A stretch of DNA of 64,000 nt from Micromussa lordhowensis (GCA_964020085.1 OZ026609.1:4956303-5020302); one strand, 5' to 3'. Counted from the stretch's first letter, positions 1 to 10,689 are shown. Numbers and translations are program-made. The notes: generated by a model not told the origin, from the letters alone.

Positions 1-751
1 ACGGAAGCAGTGTTTGCTTTCTAACAATATTTAGGCTAATCAAAAACCAGACCACCAATCTGTCCTGTTTTTGCCTGACTTTATGGTCTACAATACAACA
101 CACTCATACAAAACCTTCTACCGAGCTGTAAATCTTGTCTGAGTCATGTAGGGGGTCTCTGGTGATGTAATGTATTTTTAGAAACAGTGCACGTCGCTAT
201 TAGTTCGTGATCGAGAAGATTTGCCACCATTTTGTCTCAGGAAAAGTGGGCGGGGAGGGGTTGGGGGCTGAAGGAGGAAAAAACGCCTGCGCGGAAAGGC
301 TGTGAAAACGACAAACACCCCCTAATTAATTGCGCTTTACTAAGCTCTTTACTAATGCTTCCGGCCGTATTAAAGAAACACGAAAACGTTTGCAGTAAAT
401 TACAATTTTTTTTAAATTCGTTAAATCGTTTGGGCAATTGGGGGTCTCTATGACTGCAATATATCGATTTATGGTTTATTGATTGTCTCTAATCTATTAG
501 CTACACACCGCACCAATCACAGACTCCGTTCGTTGACGAACGGCGTTTCTGGGACAAACAATGACTGCCGGCACGCGTATTTTTCCTTCTCCTTCCCCTT
601 CCCCGTCACTCCTTTTTTATCCTCACCCCCAATCCCTAGGACCCCTTTTCGTCTCTTGCGAGTTTTAATCCAAGATGGCGCTCGCCTCATCAAAATGCGT
701 GCGCTCGCTCGCCAAAATACACCTGTATTGCAGGCTACATTTCCAGTTTAC
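1..751. repeat. Intron or flank of mosaic gene; dispersed repeat near 480-740
   Basis: This stretch lies downstream of the last visible CCP exon of the minus-strand mosaic gene and is read as intron. The donor of that exon falls at 751. Positions about 480-740 hold CpG-rich sequence with a small hairpin (CCGTTCG/CGAACGG near 535-551) and look like a dispersed repeat, because the equivalent place beside the paralogous exon at 2368 lacks it. No coding exon was recognised in 1-751. Confidence 0.4.
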
Positions 752-946
752 CTTCACATCTCGGTATAGTGTTGTTCCACACTCCAGGATGTTGGTTGCC
801 AGAGGCAACACACATGATTGTTGACGAGCCATTCAAACTATAGCCAATTGCACAAGAGAAGTTACATTGTGCTCCATAATGATTATCACAGCTGCTCATG
901 CGCAGTGGACCTCCTGGGTCTACCGTCAGGGACGTGCAGTTGATAG
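752..946 (-). CDS. Mosaic gene exon 12: CCP domain, type B
   Basis: This 195-nt exon (65 codons, phase 1 at both ends) follows a CCAG acceptor and ends at GAAG|GTAAAC. It encodes a six-cysteine sushi/CCP module with the cores MSSCDNHYGAQCNFSC and GYSLNGSS, a Cys after TIM, and a final PRC. It is the third copy of the type-B CCP, the others being at 2368-2562 and 3848-4042. The gene must continue past the left edge because the exon ends in phase 1 with a good donor. CCP modules are extracellular binding domains; the ligand is unknown. Confidence 0.8.
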
Positions 947-1516
947 CTGGTAAAGAAAAATGAAAAAAAAAAAACCCTTAACCTTTATTTACTGTGACAA
1001 GAACTTTACCACATGTATGAGTTTAACATTGCTTGTGTATATTCTCGTTATAGTTTTTGGTAATCTCTCTCCAACCATCACTTAAATTATCCACTGTCTT
1101 TACCCTTTTAATTATCATTTCATAAACTAAAGTGTAATATTGTCTCTCCTGAGTTGATGATGACGTTGACTGTTATGTCCCTCTTTTCTTGACAGCGTAC
1201 TGTTATTGTAATGAAATAGATGGATACCGCCAACGGAGTAAATGAATAGTTTAGCAGCTCTTTTGCCTGAATAGGCAATAAGCACAAACATGCAGATTCA
1301 AAACTGATGCACTTTTAATTTAGGTGACGACAGTTTCTTTTAGTTATGTATATAACGTAAAAGTTGTCTTGAGATCTTGGCACCAGAACAAGCTATTAGC
1401 TTTTCGGCCATATGTGGCGCATATTTTTATATGCAGTTTCAGTTGTCCCATCAACGATAGTCAGAAGCTGTAGTCATTTCTTAGACTACTTCGATCTTTA
1501 TTGCAATATACCATAC

Positions 1517-1702
1517 CTTGACAAGTGAAGTCTTGTCCACTCCAAGTTTCATTCTGCTGACATCTCCTTGCTTGTGACCCAGAACCTATATAGCCATCAT
1601 TACACGAGAACTGACAGACTGTATCATAATACATTGTGGCATTCCTAGGACATCCAAGTCTTCTACCATTGGACGGTACAGGTAACGCTGGACACGTGAT
1701 CA
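1517..1702 (-). CDS. Mosaic gene exon 11: CCP domain, type A
   Basis: The exon is 186 nt, phase 1-1, with acceptor CTACAG and donor AAG|GTATGG. It encodes a selectin-type six-Cys CCP: TCPALPVPSNG, LGCPRNATMYYDTVCQFSC, GYIGSGSQARRC, W, and a final TC. It is nearly identical to the exon at 1997-2182, and the flanking intron is copied too, so this is a recent local duplication. Confidence 0.85.
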
Positions 1703-1996
1703 CTGTAGTAAGAAATAAATATTAAATCCATTTTAAAAATCTCTTCTTAGCAGCTCACTGGTATTGTATTGAGAATATGGATATCAATCACTCTTGCTAA
1801 ATAAACAGTTTGTAATAATGATTTCCCTTGATCGCGTTTGTATTTTCACTCGCCCTACAGCCTCGTCAAAATACGGCACGAGATCTTGGCACCAGAACAA
1901 GCTACTAGCTTTTATGTGCAGTTTCAGTTGTCCTATCACCGATAGTCGGGAGCTGTACACATTACTTCGATCTTTACGGCAATATGTTTTACATAC

Positions 1997-2182
1997 TTTG
2001 ACAACTGAAGTCTTGTCCACTCCAAGTTCCATTCCGCTGACATCTCCTTGCTTGTGACCCAGATCCTATATAGCCATCATTACACGAGAACTGACAAACT
2101 GTATCGTAATACATTGTGGCATTCCTAGGACATCCAAGTCTTGTACCATTGGACGGTAGGGGCAAGGCTGGACACGTGATCA
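1997..2182 (-). CDS. Mosaic gene exon 10: CCP domain, type A
   Basis: The exon is 186 nt, phase 1-1, between CTACAG and CAAA|GTATGT. It encodes the six-Cys CCP pattern TCPALPLPSNG, LGCPRNATMYY, VCQFSC, GYIGSGSQ, RRC, W, SC. The sequon NAT in the second loop is kept in most type-A copies. It lies 185 bp from the type-B exon at 2368, the same arrangement as 3486/3848. Confidence 0.85.
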
Positions 2183-2367
2183 CTGTAGTAAGAAATAATA
2201 TTGACAGTTAAAAATATGATATGAAATTTATTAACCCTCGTATTGATTCAATCATGAAAAGAGTTTCTAATGTAAAGCTTTCTCTCCACTATCATGTTAA
2301 GACAGCTATATAATTCCGTTGTGTGAATTCGCATAAGTACACTAAGTTGTTTAGTTTTCCAGTTTAC

Positions 2368-2562
2368 CTTCACATTTGGGTATTGAATTGTTCCACACTC
2401 CAGGATGTTGGTTGCCAGGGGCAACACATGTGATTGTTGACGATCCATTCAAACTATAGCCAATTGCACAAGAGAAGTTACATTGTGCTCCATAATGATC
2501 ATCACAGCTGCTCATGCGCAGTGGACCTCCTGGGTGTACCGTCAGGGACGTGCAGTTGATAA
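2368..2562 (-). CDS. Mosaic gene exon 9: CCP domain, type B
   Basis: The exon is 195 nt, phase 1-1, acceptor ACCAG, donor AAG|GTAAAC. The protein begins INCTSLTVHPGG, then SSCDDHYGAQCNFSC, GYSLNGSS, VAPGNQHPGVW and PKC. It is almost identical to the exon at 3848-4042 and close to that at 752-946. Confidence 0.85.
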
Positions 2563-2979
2563 CTGGTGTGGAAAAATGAAGAGAACTTAACGTTTGTTTT
2601 CACAGTGAACTGAACTTTGGTACATACATCAATTTCAGAATGCTCTCATACCTTTTATAGTAATTCCTTTCCAAAAAGCAATGAATTATCAACTGTCTTC
2701 AATCTTTTAAATCTCATTTTTAAAATCGTTATGCAATATTTGACAGGCTTTCCTTAATTGATGATGACGTCGATTCTCGTCTATCTCTCTTCTTAGCAGG
2801 TCACTGGTATTGTATTGAGAGTATGGATATCGATCACTCTTGTTAAATAAACAGTTTGTAATAATCAATTCCCTTGATCTTCTCGCTGTTTGTATTTTCA
2901 CTCGCCCTACGGACTCGTGAAAATGCGGCACAACTCGTAAAAATACCCAGTGATACTACACACCAAAACTTCTAATTAA

Positions 2980-3082
2980 CAATTAGACTATGAGCTCGAG
3001 ATTTCTATGAGGTGATAGTTGATGAGGCCGAAGGCCGAATCAACTATCACCTCATAGAAATCGAGAGCGAATAATCTAATTG
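2980..3082. repeat. Palindromic fold-back element (MITE-like), copy 1
   Basis: This is a near-perfect 103-bp inverted repeat. The left arm runs CAATTAGA...ATTTCTATGAGGTGATAG, the centre is GGCCGAAGGCC, and the right arm returns CTATCACCTCATAGAAAT...TCTAATTG. As RNA or single strand it would form one long hairpin. It lies in an intron and carries no ORF, so it is best read as a non-autonomous DNA transposon remnant. Confidence 0.7.
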
Positions 3083-3485
3083 TTTTAGTAGAATTCGAAC
3101 TGAAATTGCCTTCAAATAATGATTCAAATTATTTCTGGTTAGTATTAAACTTCACGCGTCAGAGAGTTAACTCGCACGAACTGAATTAATTGTCAATTAA
3201 TTTGACATTTGCAGTTGTGTACGCGCACTTTTATCAAAACGTTCGGGCTTTTTTTAATTCAAGAAACCGTAAATCCTCTCCTTTTAGTCTTCTCGAAAAT
3301 TTTGTTTATTCATTTGTTTCTAAACGTTCTTTCAAAACTTCAGCGAAACGAGAAAACGTTACACTTTTGTCGACCACAACAAGCCACTGAACACTAATGG
3401 CTGATAGTGTTCAATGCCTCAGCCAATCAGATTACGGCATTTGCATTAGTATACTAGTAGAATTCTACCAATAAGATATATATAC

Positions 3486-3671
3486 TTTGACAATTGAAGT
3501 CTTGTCCACTCCAAGCTCCATTGTGTTGACACCTCCTTGCTTGAGACCCAGATCCTATATAGCCATCATTACACGAGAACTGACAGGCTGTATCATAATA
3601 CATTGTTGCATTCCTGGGACATCCAAGTCTCATACCATTGGACGGTACAGGTAACGCTGGACACGCGATCA
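3486..3671 (-). CDS. Mosaic gene exon 8: CCP domain, type A
   Basis: The exon is 186 nt, phase 1-1, acceptor ACTATAG, donor AAA|GTATAT. It encodes ACPALPVPSNG, LGCPRNATMYYDTACQFSC, GYIGSGSQARRC, AWSGQDFNC. All six cysteines of the selectin-type CCP are kept. The intron downstream in transcription (2563-3485) holds palindrome copy 1. Confidence 0.83.
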
Positions 3672-3847
3672 CTATAGTAACAAATAACATTGACAGTTAA
3701 AAAATGACATGAAAGTTTATCAAGGCTCATATTGATTCAATCATGAAAAGAGTTTCCTTTTCTCGCCACTATCATGTTAAGACAGCTATATAATTCCGTT
3801 GTGTGAATTCGCATAAGTACCCTAAGTTGTTTAGTTTTCCAGTTTAC

Positions 3848-4042
3848 CTTCACATTTGGGTATTGAATTGTTCCACACTCCAGGATGTTGGTTGCCAGGG
3901 GCAACACATGTGATTGTTGACGATCCATTCAAACTATAGCCAATTGCACAAGAGAAGTTACATTGTGCTCCATAATGATCATCACAGCTGCTCATGCGCA
4001 GTGGACCTCCTGGGTGTACCGTCAGGGACGTGCAGTTGATAA
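3848..4042 (-). CDS. Mosaic gene exon 7: CCP domain, type B
   Basis: The exon is 195 nt, phase 1-1, acceptor ACCAG, donor AAG|GTAAAC. It encodes INCTSLTVHPGGPLRMSSC, DDHYGAQCNFSC, GYSLNGSSTITC and a final SIPKC. It is joined by phase to the type-A exon at 5991-6176 upstream in transcription. Confidence 0.85.
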
Positions 4043-4459
4043 CTGGTGTGGAAAAATGAAGAGAACTTAACGTTTGTTTTCACAGTGAACTGAACTTTGG
4101 TACATACATCAATTTCAGAATGCTCTCATACCTTTTATAGTAATTCCTTTCCAAAAAGCAATGCATTATCAACTGTCTTCAATCTTTTAAATCTCATTTT
4201 TAAAATCGTTATGCAGTATTTGACAGGCTTTCCTTAATTGATGATGACGTCGATTCTCGTCTATCTCTCTTCTTAGCAGGTCACTGGTATTGTATTGAGA
4301 GTATGGATATCGATCACTCTTGTTAAATAAACAGTTTGTAATAATCAATTCCCTTGATCTTCTCGCTGTTTGTATTTTCACTCGCCCTACGGACTCGTGA
4401 AAATGCGGCACAACTCGTAAAAATACCCAGTGATACTACACACCAAAACTTCTAATTAA

Positions 4460-4562
4460 CAATTAGACTATGAGCTCGAGATTTCTATGAGGTGATAGTT
4501 GATGAGGCCGAAGGCCGAATCAACTATCACCTCATAGAAATCGAGAGCGAATAATCTAATTG
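4460..4562. repeat. Palindromic fold-back element (MITE-like), copy 2
   Basis: This is the same 103-bp palindrome as at 2980-3082, exactly 1480 bp further on, so it was copied with the exon block rather than inserted independently. The centre GGCCGAAGGCC and both arms are intact. Confidence 0.7.
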
Positions 4563-4931
4563 TTTTAGTAGAATTCGAACTGAAATTGCCTTCAAATAAT
4601 GATTCAAATTATTTCTGGTTAGTATTAAACTTCACGCGTCAGAGAGTTAACTCGCACGAACTGAATTAATTGTCAATCTCTCTTCTTAGCAGGTCAGTGG
4701 TATTGTATTGAGAGTATGGATATCGATCACTCTTGTTAAATAAACAGTTTGTAATAATGAATTCCCTTGATCGTCTTTGAAAAGAACATTCTGAAAACCT
4801 ATATATGAAGACGTTAAGCGCACTTTTAGTAAACGAATGTTTATCTTAAACGAGTTGTAGCTAGCGTAGAGTAGCTAGAATGAGTTATAGCAGTTAGTTG
4901 GGGAAGAAATAATTCACTCTCTCGGTCAGAT

Positions 4932-4977
4932 AGTCAGTCAGTCAGTCAGTCAGTCAGTCAGTCGTCAGTCAGTCGAT
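4932..4977. repeat. (AGTC)n microsatellite
   Basis: About ten tandem AGTC/GTCA tetramers with one interruption (GTCGTCAG near 4962). It is intronic and has no visible function. Confidence 0.9.
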
Positions 4978-5990
4978 AGGTCGTAAACTATTTTTTGGTG
5001 GTAATTCCGCTGACCAGGGTATTTCACGAGAGGGCCGACCATTGTGAACACAATGGCTACTAAAGCGATAAACTTCTTGTTTGGAGTCGAAAAAGCGCCC
5101 CCCAAATTAAAGACTATTTGGTATGCAAAAACGGTGGTTGTTTAATTTGATCCATCGATAGCTTTGTCAGCGGCTCTTAACCGAAACTTTGCCAACCGAA
5201 ACTTTGCCAAAAAATCACATGCGCGTGTTTTACTCGAAGAGTGTTTTTCTTCCGCAAATAATTATTTCAAATTTCCACATGGTGTCATGTGTTTTATAAA
5301 ATTACTTTACTTTTATTGCTTGGACATTTTATTCCCTTTATAAACGCAAATCATCCCTTAGTAGCTCAGAGAAAAAAGATGCTCATACGATTTGTTTTGG
5401 TCAATTTAGAGCCTGCTTTCGTGTGAGTAATTTCTATCCTCTGATTCAATGATAGGACAGAAACATCGATGTCAGAATACCCCTCGACTCGTAGGGCAGT
5501 TCTAAAGAAACCATCGTCATTCCTCATCGCGCCATTGGTGCATAAGGCCTTATTCTAATGAAATGGAGACTATAAATTTATGATATCTGTCCTTTTTTGT
5601 CCTATTGTTCTTATGTCATTGTGCCATTGTCTAAGGTCCTCTTTGTAACTTCGTAAATATTTTTATCCCTTATCTTACATATTTTATTGCATTCTACCGT
5701 TCGTCGCATATTTATTTTTTACTGTTAGAAACATGTTTATGCTAATTTTATATATCTTTACTCGCACTTGATGATGAGAGGTTGAAAAAATCGTTGGTTA
5801 TTATTGCAAAATCGATGTCAAAGAAATTACTCATTAAAAATAATACAATAATGATAATAATGATAACGGCTTCTGGTACGAAGTCGAGCTATATATAATA
5901 TGTGAGAAGGTGATGTTAAAAACTCACAACATTGTGAATGGTGCATTCATTAAGTATTAAAGTTGTTATAATCTTCAGTGCAATACATAC
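4978..5990. other. Intron sequence, no gene seen
   Basis: This is intron between mosaic-gene exons 6 and 7. The only local structure noticed is a direct repeat of CCGAAACTTTGCCAA at about 5179-5209. The rest is AT-rich with no exon-like frame. Confidence 0.5.
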
Positions 5991-6176
5991 TTTGGCAAGT
6001 GAAATCTCCCCCACTCCAAGTTCCATTTCGCTGACATCTTCTTTGTTGAGAACCAGTCTCTATATAGCCATCATTACAGAAGAACTGACAGACTGTATCA
6101 TTATACACTATTGCATTCTCTGGGCATCCAAGTTTTATTCCGTTGGGTGGTGCAGGCAATGCTAGGCACATGTACT
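5991..6176 (-). CDS. Mosaic gene exon 6: divergent CCP domain, type A
   Basis: The exon is 186 nt, phase 1-1, acceptor ACCACAG, donor CAAA|GTATGT. It encodes YMCLALPAPPNGIKLGC, then VYNDTVCQFFC, GYIETGSQQRRC, W and FTC. It is the most diverged type-A copy, so it probably predates the local duplications to its left. It follows the D8C exon in transcription and shares its phase. Confidence 0.82.
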
Positions 6177-6230
6177 CTGTGGTGAGCCAAAAACACACAA
6201 AGATAATTTATTTTAAGGCAAGACTACGGA

Positions 6231-6307
6231 TAGCTTGCGAACGGAGACGTATTTCCGGATGTCACTTGGTTCCGCGGAACCAGGTCAGGAAATACGTTCG
6301 CAGGCTA
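6231..6307. repeat. Palindromic MITE
   Basis: A 77-bp inverted repeat with arms TAGCTTGCGAACG...GTATTTCCGG and GGAAATACGTTCGCAGGCTA around a perfect centre TGGTTCCGCGGAACCA. It lies in the intron between exons 5 and 6 and resembles a short non-autonomous DNA transposon. Confidence 0.65.
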
Positions 6308-6329
6308 CAAAAATTCGCAAAGGGCACAC

Positions 6330-6830
6330 ATGGTACGGAACTGATTTCAAGGGAAATTTTCCAGAAAATACTAAAATTGTTGAATTTCTGAAAAAGCGAA
6401 CTATTTAACCGAAAATTCCGGAAATTTCTGCCGAAAAAAAAACCGAAACGCTTATTGCGGGAAAGACACTCCCGAAAATTGGGTATACCTCGCGAGGTTG
6501 TCTTCTTTTCCGAAAATTCTGGAAAATGCTGTTCCATCCGTCACCGAAAATTTCAGGAAGTTCAAACCAAGGAGGCTTTCCTTCGATGAAAAAGTCCGAT
6601 ATGAACTTCCGAAAATTTCCAGTGACGAATGCAACAGCGTTCTGGAAATTCAGGAAAACAGGACAACCTTGCGAGGCGTACCGAAATTTTCTTTTTTTAT
6701 ATTTTAGGTTAAATGGTTCGCTCGTCGGAAATAAAACATTTTCCGGCTTTTCTGGAAACTTTCCCTGGAAATGTCCGTATCATTTGTCCCCGTTTGTCCG
6801 CAATTTTTTGATGAAATGGAAAGCGCCCTA
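6330..6830. repeat. Interspersed TTCCGGAAA-rich repeat
   Basis: Sequence rich in CGAAAATTCCGGAAATTTC words. Related sequence recurs at about 10690-10960, 40840-41140 and 46145-46620; shared landmarks include ATACCTCGC(G/A)AG(G/A)TTGTC. The short ORFs across it are not supported as genes. Confidence 0.55.
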
Positions 6831-7002
6831 TACTACGTCTTTTCGAAAACAATGCAACCATTTATTTACAAGTTGTAAAGGCACGTGCGGCATTCCAGCA
6901 TGATTGAAGCTTGATTTTTAAATTTGCATTCGATAATTTTGCGTTTCACTGTGAACCCCGCAATGGACAGCAAGTGAAAAATGGCGTACGCATGGCGTGG
7001 TT

Positions 7003-7465
7003 TTAAGGCTGGTTTTCACTAGCGACGGAGTCGGAGTCGGAGTCGTAGTCGGAGTCATAAGAGTGCTTATGACCTAGTGAAAACCGAAAATCGGAGTCGT
7101 AAGCGGAGTCATAAGCTCGACGGAATCGGAGTCGGAAGAATCAGAACGTTTCCATTTCTTCCGATTCCGTTTACGACTCTGTCGCTTACGATCTAGTGAA
7201 AACTGGACTGTCGGAGTCGGAAGCAGAAGCGGAAGAACCAACAAATCACAAGGCCCGGAATCGAGCGTTGTGATTGGTTTATTCTTCCGCTTCCGCTTCC
7301 GACTCCGACAATTCAGTTTTCACTTGATCGTAAGCGACGGAGTCATAAGCGGAATCAGTGATCTGCTTCCGACTCCGTCGGTTTGATTTTCACTTGATCG
7401 TATCACTCTACGCTTCTGATTACGACTCCGACTCCGACTCCGTCGCTAGTGAAAACCAGCCTTTA
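7003..7465. mobile_element. 457-bp MITE with TTA target duplication (Harbinger-like)
   Basis: The element runs 7006-7462 with terminal inverted repeats beginning AGGCTGGTTTTCACTAGCGA and ending with the matching complement. It is flanked by TTA on both sides (7003-7005 and 7463-7465). The interior is built of GGAGTCGGAGTCG-type words arranged symmetrically, so it folds back along most of its length. A 3-bp TWA target duplication is typical of PIF/Harbinger elements; there is no transposase. It lies in an intron of the mosaic gene. Confidence 0.75.
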
Positions 7466-8900
7466 GGGGGACATTTTTTTGACCAAGTTTGGTTTTGGCC
7501 AAATTTTGGAGAAATAGAAGCGACAACGAGGCCACTTTCGACGCAGAGAGAGTTCACTTGGTGCCGTGTAATTATAGAACGTTGACAAGTGGCAAGAACC
7601 ATGTTTCGGATGAGAGCAGAAACTCTTCACTTGTTACTGGCGAGGAACTGGAGAAGAGGGAAAAAAAAACATCGGCAGATACGGTAGGAATTGAAATATA
7701 TTGTAAGTTTTTCTAGCTGCAAATTATACATAATGCCAATAACTTATTGCGGTTTACAGGCGGAATTAGAAATTCAGTGAGAATTGATTTTAAAATATTC
7801 ATTGTAATTAATAATTATTCCATCATATGCATAAGCCTGCGTTAGATACGAGATGATAAGAGATCAACATTGGTGTACAACAGCAGGGAATATAATAATT
7901 GCTGGTTTTAATTTCTGAACATTCTTAACAAAACATTACTTAAATATTACTTCGTCAATTTAGGAATCTTGTAGTTACGTGGATGTTTCAGTTTGATCTA
8001 AACGAAGTGATGTCATAAAAAGGGGGCACAAACTGGGAACACTGTTAACTGGGTGAGTTAAATGACACTCGAGAATAGCAAACGAGATAGAATTTCCTAC
8101 GAAAAATATGAAACATTCCTTGCACAATATCCTTAATTGAATTAATCTGCTCAACCATCAAGGTTGGGAGGAAAATCGAAATTACATGTCTTCTATGCCG
8201 AAGATCAGTTGAGGCGAAAGCGCAGCGTTAACAATGTAAACTTCTCTAACAAAACGTTTCTACCAGTGATACCACATCTAGCCCTACCTGCCTCCCCTAA
8301 GTCTACGAATACATGTCTCGTGTCACAGTTCGATATATTCGGTCCTAAACTCTCTCTGAGAGTGCAGTATACAACAGAGTGATTTCTGTCCTGGCTCAAA
8401 GATGAAATGGTATGTGCCTTAAAAATTGACCTCGATCCCCGTCTTTGATCCAACACGGGCGACGAGTAACCCATTACTTTCACCGTTAGAAAGCATAAAA
8501 GGGTTGGTGTTCTTCCTCAACCTCTTTCCCTAACCAAACTTGAACAATAATCTCACTTTTTGACGGAAGCCCTTAAGGTGTTCAGTACAGATATTTGTTA
8601 TTTACTCTATGGAAAATTAGAATTACGCTTGAACGCCTGATTCCAAGTATATTTCACTTATCGTTGTCGTTATTATTTTTTTGGTTCGAAAAATATGTCG
8701 ACGGACGTTGTAGTCCCAGATTCTACTGGCCCCGCGGTTTCTGACCAACCAGAAATGAAATTTTGCGTTTTCGAATGGCTAAAACGTGGGGAAAAACGAC
8801 TTCCCTTGTTTGCTGTTTTGTTTTATTTTTTTTTCGATCTCGTGTAAGTTCCATAAAGCAAACCAAAAATGTTTGTCATCGACACAACACAGGAGCTTAC
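7466..8900. other. Intron, no gene recognised
   Basis: This lies between exons 5 and 6 of the mosaic gene, right of the 457-bp MITE. Short ORFs (for example near 8164-8480 on both strands) have no recognisable domain and no splice support. Confidence 0.5.
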
Positions 8901-9269
8901 CTGCACTTCCGTTGCCACAATACCGCAGATTACATGAAGGCGGCTTTTTTAATTCGTACACGAAGAAACCACCACAGTTCCGGACCTGAATGTCGTCACT
9001 ATAACCACAACAGGCTAACCAGTTATAACAGACTTTACGAAGCACCACACCATCGGCAACTGTGGGGTGTGGACCAGAAAGCCAACCCGAAGCTACAGTG
9101 CCGCAGCGAAGCATGGGAACGCACGTGTCCGCCATTTGATCCCCGGCAAGTCCTTGGAAGCGGTACCACCTTTGTTCCAGGCCACTGTCACATCTCTGTT
9201 GCGCCGGAAATGTGTACCCTTGAGCGCGATCTATTCCATTTAGGACTTTGTAATTTTTACACCCATCCA
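8901..9269 (-). CDS. Mosaic gene exon 5: D8C domain (uromodulin/GP2-type)
   Basis: The 369-nt exon (123 codons, phase 1-1) has acceptor GCTAATAG and donor GCAG|GTAAGC. The protein shows the D8C pattern: GCKNYKVLNGIDRA, CDSGLEQRWYRF, ADTCVPMLRCGTVASGWLSG, HPTVADGVVLRKVC, CCGYSDDIQVRNCGGFFVYEL and a closing CNLRYCGNG. In animals this cysteine-rich domain occurs in uromodulin, GP2 and related secreted or membrane proteins; its exact role here is unknown. It sits between CCP exons and joins them in frame. A plus-strand ORF over the same span is a shadow. Confidence 0.88.
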
Positions 9270-9489
9270 CTATTAGCAGAAATTTACCAGTTAGCTAACT
9301 GTCTTGACAAAATTGCTATGACTTTTAATTGTAGGTCATCTTGCTTTTAATATAAATTTATCTGCACATTATCACGCTATCTGTATAAACTGCGCAAAGA
9401 GTCGTAATTTAACATGTTAATCGCAAATCATCATCAAACACTAGAGGTCGCTGTACGCCCTTAAAGCTAAAATAAAAGGTTTTTTTTTA

Positions 9490-9622
9490 CGCTCGTACCT
9501 GGCTCATAATTATATTTGCTGTTTTTGTTTTTGATCATTTTTTTGATCTAAATAACGACCTCAGCCAGCAGCTGAGGTCATTACTGAGATCTATATTGCA
9601 ATATGTATTCTCAAACTCACTG

Positions 9623-9656
<34 letters not shown>

Positions 9657-9725
9657 CCGTGTAGGAGGTTTGGATACCCGTTCTTAATTAGCATAGATTT
9701 TGACGATTTTACTTCTCCGTTTACT
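9490..9725. repeat. Dispersed repeat, inverted copy near 29455-29565
   Basis: Positions about 9615-9725 read as the reverse complement of about 29455-29565; shared strings include CATCAAGTTAAAACAAAG and TTAGCATAGATTTTGACGAT. A short palindrome, GACCTCAGC...GCTGAGGTC, lies near 9558-9580. The repeat is intronic and non-coding. Confidence 0.6.
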
Positions 9726-9870
9726 CAAACACTCGAGACAACGTTCCATCAGCTAACCTCGAATTTCGTCAAAAAATGTTCCGCTGCGCGTCGTATTTTC
9801 AACTCTCTTCTCGAAGTTTGGATATCCGGAGGAAACACTGTCTCTCGTGTTTGATAGATTACTTACATAC

Positions 9871-10056
9871 CTTGACAAGTGAAGTCTTGTCCACTCCAAG
9901 TGCCATTATGCTGACATCTCCTTGCTTGTGACCCAGATCCTATATAGCCATCATTACACGAGAACTGACAGACTGTATCATAATACATTGTTGCATTCCT
10001 AGGACATCCAAGTCTTGTACCATTGGACGGTAGGGGCAACGCTGGACACGTGTTCA
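9871..10056 (-). CDS. Mosaic gene exon 4: CCP domain, type A
   Basis: The exon is 186 nt, phase 1-1, acceptor ACTACAG, donor CAAG|GTATGT. It encodes NTCPALPLPSNG, LGCPRNATMYYDTVCQFSC, GYIGSGSQARRC, GTWSGQDFTC. It is the first CCP after the propeller, and the junction gives ...SSWQLP-V-NTCPAL with no frame break. It is closer to the copies at 1517-3671 than to exon 6, although exon 6 lies between them, which suggests gene conversion or transposed duplication. Confidence 0.85.
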
Positions 10057-10124
10057 CTGTAGTTAAAAGTGGAAGAAGTATTAAGAAGACTAGCGGCGTG
10101 TGCGCTTTTACAGGGTTCGTGGCT

Positions 10125-10180
10125 TGACGCGGCTCTAGACCTGACGCGGCGCTTAATTTGACGCGGTAGTATGACTGATG
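10125..10180. repeat. 17-bp tandem repeat, unit starting TGACGCGG
   Basis: TGACGCGG begins at 10125, 10142 and 10159, exactly 17 bp apart, with a degraded fourth unit (TGATGCTAGG) at about 10176. It is intronic and of unknown origin. Confidence 0.6.
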
Positions 10181-10689
10181 CTAGGTAGCATACAGCGCGG
10201 AGAAGGTGTTTGCAAAGAATGTAATTATAATTCTCAGGTAAGTAGTAAAAACGTAGATTCGGTCACCTTTTCTACTTTGAGTGGACAACACAAAATCTTT
10301 CAGTTGTTATAAGACATGCAATTATTTTTCACCATGATTTGTTTTCACAAAAAAGAACATTCTTATTATGTTAGGTTTGGTTTGCTCGTATTTTCTATGA
10401 AGCTTAAAACTTTCTCAGTCTGCGTTTTGCTGGAGGCCGGTTAGATGAGAAGGATTGTTGTAATTATTGCATTAATTACCATCAAATATAACCTAACAGT
10501 TTTCTGTTTCCCAATCTTGGTTTGCGCAAGCTAGTTTAGCTAATGTGAACAGGTGCAATCTACAAAAAGCCATTATTTGGAATTAACATGGTCATATTAA
10601 GAGACTAAGAGAGGAAGTTAGAGGAGGTCAGATCACCCTTAACTGATTTTTAATGCGGGTCTTCTATCCTTGTGCGCTCTCCATTCAAC

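Larger units (their letters stand above)
1370..2330. repeat. Direct duplication of a CCP exon plus intron, period about 480 bp
   Basis: The block at about 1370-1850 recurs at about 1850-2330. Shared pieces include the intronic string GAGATCTTGGCACCAGAACA, the GCAGTTTCAGTTGTCC segment and the whole type-A CCP exon. The copies differ by scattered substitutions and a short insertion. Confidence 0.75.
2183..4670. repeat. Tandem duplication of a CCP exon block, period about 1480 bp
   Basis: Sequence from about 2220-3180 recurs nearly base for base at about 3700-4670, covering a type-B CCP exon, its introns and a palindromic element. The type-A exons at 1997-2182 and 3486-3671 are 1489 bp apart; the type-B exons and the palindromes are each 1480 bp apart. 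A further partial intron copy (CTCTTCTTAGCAGGTCA...) starts at about 4678. High intron identity points to a recent unequal crossover or continuing gene conversion. Confidence 0.85.

Noticed and set aside
4932..4977. Possible CRISPR-like or regulatory array
   Set aside because: A plain AGTC tetranucleotide microsatellite without spacers.
6143..6903. Overlapping ORFs on both strands
   Set aside because: They cover an intron with a palindromic MITE and a TTCCGG repeat that also occurs at three other places.
8763..9350. 195-codon plus-strand ORF
   Set aside because: It is the antisense shadow of the D8C exon at 8901-9269, which has domain, splice-site and phase support on the minus strand.
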